Position numbers and translations under genes: made by a program. Shown here in pieces: positions 5,666 through 9,493 of a stretch of 9,493 nt of DNA. The stretch is from positions 1-9,493 of the forward strand of contig JAADHG010000048.1 in the NCBI GenBank assembly GCA_013151975.1, given 5' to 3'. Source of the stretch: Chlorobiota bacterium (GTDB lineage: Bacteria > Bacteroidota > Bacteroidia > Flavobacteriales > Flavobacteriaceae). Within the stretch, counting starts at the first letter, position 1; each line of letters opens with the position of its first letter. A model generated the notes under the pieces. That model was given only the letters and a program-made list of their open reading frames with translations, searched no databases and was not told the DNA's origin.

Positions 5666-7867
5666 ATGAGTATTAATGAAAACGAATTGCACCAAGCCTT
5701 AAAAAAATATTTTGGGTTTAATGCCTTTAAAGGACTTCAAGAAGACGTTATAAAAAGTATTGTATCAGGCCATAACACCTTTGTTATTATGCCAACAGGT
5801 GGCGGAAAATCACTTTGCTATCAATTACCAGCTTTAATGAAGGAAGGAACAGCAATAGTGGTATCACCTTTAATTGCTTTAATGAAAAATCAAGTAGATG
5901 CCATTCGGGGTGTTTCAAAAGAGGAAGGTATTGCACATGTATTAAATTCGTCTTTAAACAAAACTGAAGTAAAACGTGTAAAGGCTGATATTAGTGAAGG
6001 AATTACTAAATTGTTGTATGTAGCTCCTGAATCGCTTACTAAAGAAGAGAATGTAGAGTTCTTAAAATCTCAAAAAATCTCTTTTATGGCCATTGATGAA
6101 GCACATTGTATTAGCGAATGGGGACACGACTTTAGACCGGAATATAGAAACTTAAGACACATAATCAAGCGCATAGGAGATAATATCCCAATGATAGGTT
6201 TAACAGCTACAGCAACACCAAAAGTTCAAGAAGATATTTTAAAAAATTTAGGAATTACAGATGCCAATACATTCAAAGCTTCTTTTAATAGACCAAATTT
6301 ATATTACGAAGTACGCCCAAAAACAAAAAATGTAGATGCAGATATCATTCGGTTTGTAAAACAAAATCAAGGAAAATCTGGAATTATTTATTGTTTAAGT
6401 AGAAAACGTGTTGAGGAATTGGCGCAAGTACTTCAGGTAAATGGTGTGAAAGCTGTTCCATATCATGCTGGATTAGATGCTAAAACAAGAGCGAGGCATC
6501 AAGATATGTTTTTAATGGAAGACACAGATATTGTGGTTGCAACTATTGCTTTTGGAATGGGAATTGACAAACCCGACGTGCGTTTTGTTATTCATCATGA
6601 TATCCCTAAGAGTATTGAAAGTTATTACCAAGAAACTGGTCGTGCAGGACGTGATGGAGGAGAAGGACATTGTTTAGCATATTATGCATATAAGGATATT
6701 GAAAAGTTAGAGAAGTTTATGTCTGGTAAACCGGTTGCTGAACAAGAAATTGGTCATGCATTATTGCAAGAAGTGGTTGCTTTTGCTGAAACATCAATAT
6801 CTAGACGAAAATTTATTTTGCATTATTTTGGTGAGGAATTCGACAACGAAACTGGCGAAGGTGGCGAAATGGATGATAATATGCGCAATCCTAAAAAGCA
6901 AAATGAAGCCAAAGATGAAGTCAGTATTTTAATAGATGTGGTTTCCAAAACCAAAGAAAAGTACAAAAGCAAAGATTTAGTAAATGTGATTATTGGAAAA
7001 GAAAATGCGCTCATTAAATCTCATAAAACCGATGCTCAACCATTTTTTGGTGTTGGTAATAATAAAACGGATAAGTTTTGGATGGCGTTAATACGTCAAG
7101 TTCTAGTGGCTAGATTGTTGCGTAAGGATATTGAAACCTATGGTGTGTTAAAAGTAACTGACGCAGGAAAAGTGTTTTTGAGTACACCTGAATCATTTAT
7201 GATGACTGAAGATCATACTTTTGATGAAGTAAATGATGATAGTATAATCACAGATGCAAAAGGTGGAGGAGGCGTAGCTGATGAGAATTTAATGAAAATG
7301 CTCAAAGATTTACGTAAACGTAATGCTAAAAAACTAGGTGTACCTCCATTTGTAATTTTTCAAGACCCTTCGTTAGAAGATATGTCGCTTAAATATCCTA
7401 TCACTTTAGAAGAGTTATCTAATGTACATGGTGTAGGCGAAGGAAAAGCAAAAAAATACGGCAGAGATTTTGTTGAACTTATAGCCGATTATGTTGAAGA
7501 GAACGATATTACAAGAGTAGAAGATATGGTCGTGAAATCTACAGGATCTAATTCGGCTTTAAAACTGTATATTATTCAAAATATTGACCGAAAATTACCT
7601 TTGGACGATATCGCTTCTGCAAAAGGGATGGAAATGCCAGATTTTGTAAAAGAAATGGAAGCCATTGTTTTTTCAGGTACAAAACTGAATATTAATTACT
7701 GGATTGATGATATTCTTGATGAAGACCAGCAAGAAGAAATCCATGAGTATTTTATGGAATCGGAAACCGATAAAATAGATGACGCTATCGAAGAGTTTGA
7801 TGGGGATTATGATGACGACGAATTACGCCTCTATCGCATAAAATTTGTTAGTGAAGTTGCGAATTAA
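5666..7867 (+). CDS. recQ: ATP-dependent DNA helicase RecQ, zinc-cysteine-less
   Basis: RecQ unwinds DNA 3' to 5' in recombination and replication-fork repair. The 733-residue product has superfamily 2 helicase motifs: Walker A TGGGKS (44-49), DEAH box (144-147) with the RecQ aromatic loop after it (CISEWGHDFRPEYR, 148-161), TATAT (180-184) and motif VI QETGRAGRDG (322-331). Next come the RQC region (about 370-520), an HRDC domain (about 541-614) with the GVGEGKAKKYG turn, and a C-terminal helix-turn-helix-type domain (about 623-700) ending in an acidic tail (FDGDYDDDE, 711-719). The striking point is the zinc module: the helix that normally starts with Cys reads SRRKFILHYFGEE with S379, and the usual C-x2-C-x2-C cluster is replaced by G399, M402 and N405 (approximate alignment). 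There is no Cys after residue 336. The ATG at 5666 gives the expected N-terminus. The gene is divergent from kdsD. Confidence 0.95.
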   Translation: MSINENELHQALKKYFGFNAFKGLQEDVIKSIVSGHNTFVIMPTGGGKSLCYQLPALMKEGTAIVVSPLIALMKNQVDAIRGVSKEEGIAHVLNSSLNKTEVKRVKADISEGITKLLYVAPESLTKEENVEFLKSQKISFMAIDEAHCISEWGHDFRPEYRNLRHIIKRIGDNIPMIGLTATATPKVQEDILKNLGITDANTFKASFNRPNLYYEVRPKTKNVDADIIRFVKQNQGKSGIIYCLSRKRVEELAQVLQVNGVKAVPYHAGLDAKTRARHQDMFLMEDTDIVVATIAFGMGIDKPDVRFVIHHDIPKSIESYYQETGRAGRDGGEGHCLAYYAYKDIEKLEKFMSGKPVAEQEIGHALLQEVVAFAETSISRRKFILHYFGEEFDNETGEGGEMDDNMRNPKKQNEAKDEVSILIDVVSKTKEKYKSKDLVNVIIGKENALIKSHKTDAQPFFGVGNNKTDKFWMALIRQVLVARLLRKDIETYGVLKVTDAGKVFLSTPESFMMTEDHTFDEVNDDSIITDAKGGGGVADENLMKMLKDLRKRNAKKLGVPPFVIFQDPSLEDMSLKYPITLEELSNVHGVGEGKAKKYGRDFVELIADYVEENDITRVEDMVVKSTGSNSALKLYIIQNIDRKLPLDDIASAKGMEMPDFVKEMEAIVFSGTKLNINYWIDDILDEDQQEEIHEYFMESETDKIDDAIEEFDGDYDDDELRLYRIKFVSEVAN

Positions 7868-7907
7868 ATTTAAAACTCCAAATCCAAAACACAAAATCCA
7901 ATTTAAA

Positions 7908-7941
7908 ATTCGTAAATCATAAATTGTAATTCGTAAATCAT
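7908..7941 (+). repeat. 13-bp direct repeat, 21-bp period, upstream of the PPIase gene
   Basis: ATTCGTAAATCAT occurs exactly twice, at 7908-7920 and 7929-7941, with starts 21 bases apart (two helical turns). The second copy lies in the spacer between the -33 and -7 elements of the candidate promoter. It could be a pair of binding sites for a regulator, or a remnant of short intergenic tandem repeats, since the preceding bases also repeat a loose AAATCCAA pattern. Confidence 0.6.
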
Positions 7942-7952
7942 TCCTATCTTTG
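7924..7952 (+). promoter_or_regulatory. Bacteroidota-type promoter of the PPIase gene
   Basis: TTG (7924-7926) is followed after 18 bases by TATCTTTG (7945-7952), a perfect match to the -7 consensus TAnnTTTG with accepted spacing. Transcription should start near 7958-7960, about 15 bases before the ATG at 7975. It is the best promoter match in the window and implies that the isomerase gene is expressed independently of recQ. Confidence 0.72.
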
Positions 7953-7974
7953 CACTTTCTTAAAAAACAGAACA

Positions 7975-8907
7975 ATGCAAGACGGTTTATACGCAAAATT
8001 TAATACAACTAAAGGCGAAATATTAGTCGCTTTAGAATACAAAAAAACACCAGGAACAGTAGGTAACTTCGTGGCATTAGCAGAAGGGAATTTAGAAAAT
8101 TCTGTAAAGCCACAAGGAACACCCTATTATGATGGGTTAAAATTCCACAGAGTAATTCCAGATTTTATGATTCAAGGGGGTTGTCCTCAAGGCACAGGAA
8201 CAGGAAATCCAGGATATAAATTTGAAGACGAATTTCATCCCGATTTAAAACATGATACTCCAGGAATTTTATCTATGGCTAACTCAGGACCAGGCACTAA
8301 TGGAAGTCAATTTTTTATTACGCATATCCCTACAGCATGGCTTGATGGTAAGCATACTGTTTTTGGAAAAGTAGTTAAGGGACAAGATATTGTTGATGCT
8401 ATTACTCAAGAAGACAATATTGAAAGTATAGAAATTGTGAGAGTTGGAGCAGAAGCTGAAGCTTTTAATGCGGTTGAAGCCTTTAGAACTTTTGAAGGCT
8501 CTAGAGAAAAACGTTTAGTAGAATCCAAGAAAGCTGTTGAAGCAGAAATGGAAAAATTGGCTGAAGGTTTTTCTAAAACCGATAGCGGATTACGTTATCA
8601 AATTCTTCAAGAAGGAAAGGGTTCAAAAGCTGAAAAAGGAAAAACAGTATCTGTACATTACAAAGGACAATTGGCAGATGGTACTGTATTTGACTCATCT
8701 TACAAACGCAATCAACCTATTGATTTTCCATTAGGTGTTGGACAAGTTATCTCAGGATGGGATGAAGGCATCCAATTGTTAAAAGTTGGCGACAAAGCAC
8801 GATTTGTTATTCCAAGCGACTTGGCTTATGGTAGTGCAGGAGCAGGTGGTGTAATTCCACCAGATGCTACTTTAATATTTGATGTAGAATTGATGGATGT
8901 GAAATAG
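7975..8907 (+). CDS. Dual-family peptidyl-prolyl isomerase: N-terminal cyclophilin, C-terminal FKBP
   Basis: The 310-residue protein joins two unrelated prolyl isomerases. Residues 1-155 form a cyclophilin with the catalytic stretch FHRVIPDFMIQGG (57-69, catalytic Arg R59), MANSGPGTNGSQFFIT (101-116) and W122-LDGKHTVFG, the Trp linked to cyclosporin binding. A charged, probably helical linker (about 160-200) follows. Residues 204-310 form an FKBP domain: VHYKG (227-231, Y229), FDSS (239-242), VISGW (258-262, W262), LAYG (283-286, Y285) and IFDVEL (301-306). All main active-site residues of both halves are present, so both are probably active. No signal peptide is seen, so it should act in the cytoplasm as a folding catalyst or chaperone. 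Such cyclophilin-FKBP fusions are known as dual-family immunophilins, with flavobacterial examples. It has its own candidate promoter 107 bases after recQ, and a terminator follows it. Confidence 0.94.
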   Translation: MQDGLYAKFNTTKGEILVALEYKKTPGTVGNFVALAEGNLENSVKPQGTPYYDGLKFHRVIPDFMIQGGCPQGTGTGNPGYKFEDEFHPDLKHDTPGILSMANSGPGTNGSQFFITHIPTAWLDGKHTVFGKVVKGQDIVDAITQEDNIESIEIVRVGAEAEAFNAVEAFRTFEGSREKRLVESKKAVEAEMEKLAEGFSKTDSGLRYQILQEGKGSKAEKGKTVSVHYKGQLADGTVFDSSYKRNQPIDFPLGVGQVISGWDEGIQLLKVGDKARFVIPSDLAYGSAGAGGVIPPDATLIFDVELMDVK

Positions 8908-8916
8908 TAATTTGTT

Positions 8917-8937
8917 ATTCCGAACTTGTTTCGGAAT
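8917..8937. repeat. Perfect palindromic element with GAACTTGT core
   Basis: The bases ATTCCGAA and TTCGGAAT form a perfect 8-bp stem around the loop CTTGT. It begins ten bases after the PPIase stop codon and is followed by CTCAC. It resembles short intergenic palindromes that I recall as frequent in flavobacterial genomes, and shares GAACTTGT with the element at 2294-2312. There is no U-tract after it; the real terminator lies further downstream. Confidence 0.68.
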
Positions 8938-8974
8938 CTCACTATTTAAATAAACATCAAAATAAGTTTAAAAT

Positions 8975-9005
8975 AAAAAGCGCTTCGTAATGAAGCGCTT
9001 TTTTT
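8975..9005 (+). terminator. Intrinsic terminator after the PPIase gene
   Basis: A 12-bp stem (AAAAAGCGCTTC at 8975-8986 pairing with GAAGCGCTTTTT at 8992-9003) encloses the loop GTAAT and runs into a T-tract. On the opposite strand the stem is also followed by T-rich sequence, so it could work both ways. It should separate the PPIase transcript from the YfiT-like gene. Confidence 0.92.
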
Positions 9006-9012
9006 ATTTTTG
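9005..9012 (+). promoter_or_regulatory. Candidate -7 box of the YfiT-like gene, overlapping the terminator T-tract
   Basis: TATTTTTG fits TAnnTTTG exactly but ends only four bases before the ATG at 9017, so the transcript would be leaderless or nearly so. The position expected for -33 TTG, at 18-base spacing, is TTC (8984-8986) within the terminator stem. T-rich DNA makes chance matches easy, so this is weak. Confidence 0.3.
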
Positions 9013-9016
9013 TAAC

Positions 9017-9493
9017 ATGACTACACAAGAACTGGAACACCTAAAGTATCCCATTGGGCAATTTGAATGCCCTAATAATATTACCAAAGAACATATTGAA
9101 AGCTGGATTTCTATTTTAGAACATTTTCCACAGCGTTTAGAAAATTTGGTAAATGAGTTAACTGACGCACAGCTAGATACACCTTACAGGCCTGAAGGTT
9201 GGACCATACGACAAGTAATACATCACTTGGCAGATAGTCACCAACATAGTTATATTCGTTTTAAATGGACCTTAACCGAAGACCAACCTGTAATTAAGGC
9301 TTATGAAGAAAAAGACTGGGCAGTATTACCTGATGCAAAAACAGCACCTATAAAAATGTCTTTACATCTTTTAAAAGGTGTGCATTCTAGGTTAGTGTAT
9401 GTTCTTAAACACTTGAATGAAGACCAATTAAACAAGAGTTTTATCCACCCAGAAACGAATACCAAAGTTGTTTTAAATTACAATATTGGTATG
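9017..9493 (+). CDS. YfiT/DinB-family putative metal-dependent hydrolase or bacillithiol transferase, 3' end missing
   Basis: The frame is open from the ATG at 9017 for 159 codons to the right edge. Features of the YfiT (BstA) branch of the DinB superfamily are clear: L-K-Y-P-I-G-Q-F near the N-terminus (9-16), YRPEGWTIRQVIHHLADSH (57-75), Y-I-R-F-K-W-T-L-T-E-D (79-89) and a helix with LLKGVH (118-123). His70 matches the first metal-binding His of B. subtilis YfiT. The other two ligands, in the C-terminal W-H-x3-H motif, would lie just beyond the window, as family members are about 170-180 residues long. Known members transfer bacillithiol to electrophiles or bind metal with unknown substrate; which applies here is open. 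An in-frame ATG at 8990 inside the terminator loop would add nine residues but is unlikely to be used. The gene is separated from the PPIase gene by a strong terminator. Confidence 0.87.
   Translation, partial: MTTQELEHLKYPIGQFECPNNITKEHIESWISILEHFPQRLENLVNELTDAQLDTPYRPEGWTIRQVIHHLADSHQHSYIRFKWTLTEDQPVIKAYEEKDWAVLPDAKTAPIKMSLHLLKGVHSRLVYVLKHLNEDQLNKSFIHPETNTKVVLNYNIGM

Noticed and set aside
8990..8992. In-frame ATG upstream of the YfiT-like gene
   Set aside because: It lies in the loop and stem of a strong terminator and would add a non-family peptide (MKRFFYFCN).
1..9493. CRISPR array, phage defence island, transposon or toxin-antitoxin pair
   Set aside because: No spaced repeat array, transposase, integrase, nuclease-toxin or small paired genes are visible; the genes are conserved housekeeping types.

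Overview
This AT-rich window looks like chromosomal DNA from a marine-type member of the Flavobacteriaceae (Bacteroidota). The evidence is a PorV/PorQ-type type IX secretion-associated protein, Bacteroidota-style promoters (TTG then TAnnTTTG), the absence of Shine-Dalgarno sequences before the genes, and protein features such as a cyclophilin-FKBP fusion and a long RecQ with a C-terminal helix-turn-helix tail. There are eight complete protein genes and two cut by the window edges. I see no tRNA, rRNA, CRISPR array, transposase or prophage gene. No gene-free stretch exceeds about 205 bases.

Left part (1-2193): a PorV/PorQ-family outer-membrane protein gene runs off the left edge on the minus strand. 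Divergent from it are pssA (phosphatidylserine synthase) and a DUF808/YedI-type multi-pass membrane protein, both on the plus strand.

Centre (2355-5460), all minus strand: kdsD (arabinose-5-phosphate isomerase), tatC (twin-arginine translocase), an AhpD-like carboxymuconolactone decarboxylase-family protein, and lptB (LPS-export ATPase), transcribed in that order. kdsD and tatC overlap by one base. kdsD supplies the first committed sugar phosphate for Kdo, and lptB powers LPS export, so the run has a cell-envelope theme together with pssA and the PorV-like gene. The spacer between tatC and the AhpD-like gene is 156 bases and may hold an internal promoter.

Right part (5666-9493), all plus strand: recQ, a two-domain peptidyl-prolyl isomerase with a strong candidate promoter, a clear intrinsic terminator, and a YfiT/DinB-family gene cut by the right edge.

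Most of the window is ordinary conserved housekeeping sequence. The points most worth a second look are the RecQ that has lost the four zinc-binding cysteines, the cyclophilin-FKBP fusion, small palindromic intergenic elements sharing the core GAACTTGT, a composite inverted repeat upstream of the AhpD-like gene, a two-helical-turn direct repeat in the isomerase promoter, and the packing of terminator, promoter-like box and start codon ahead of the YfiT gene. I did not find convincing evidence of an entirely new system.
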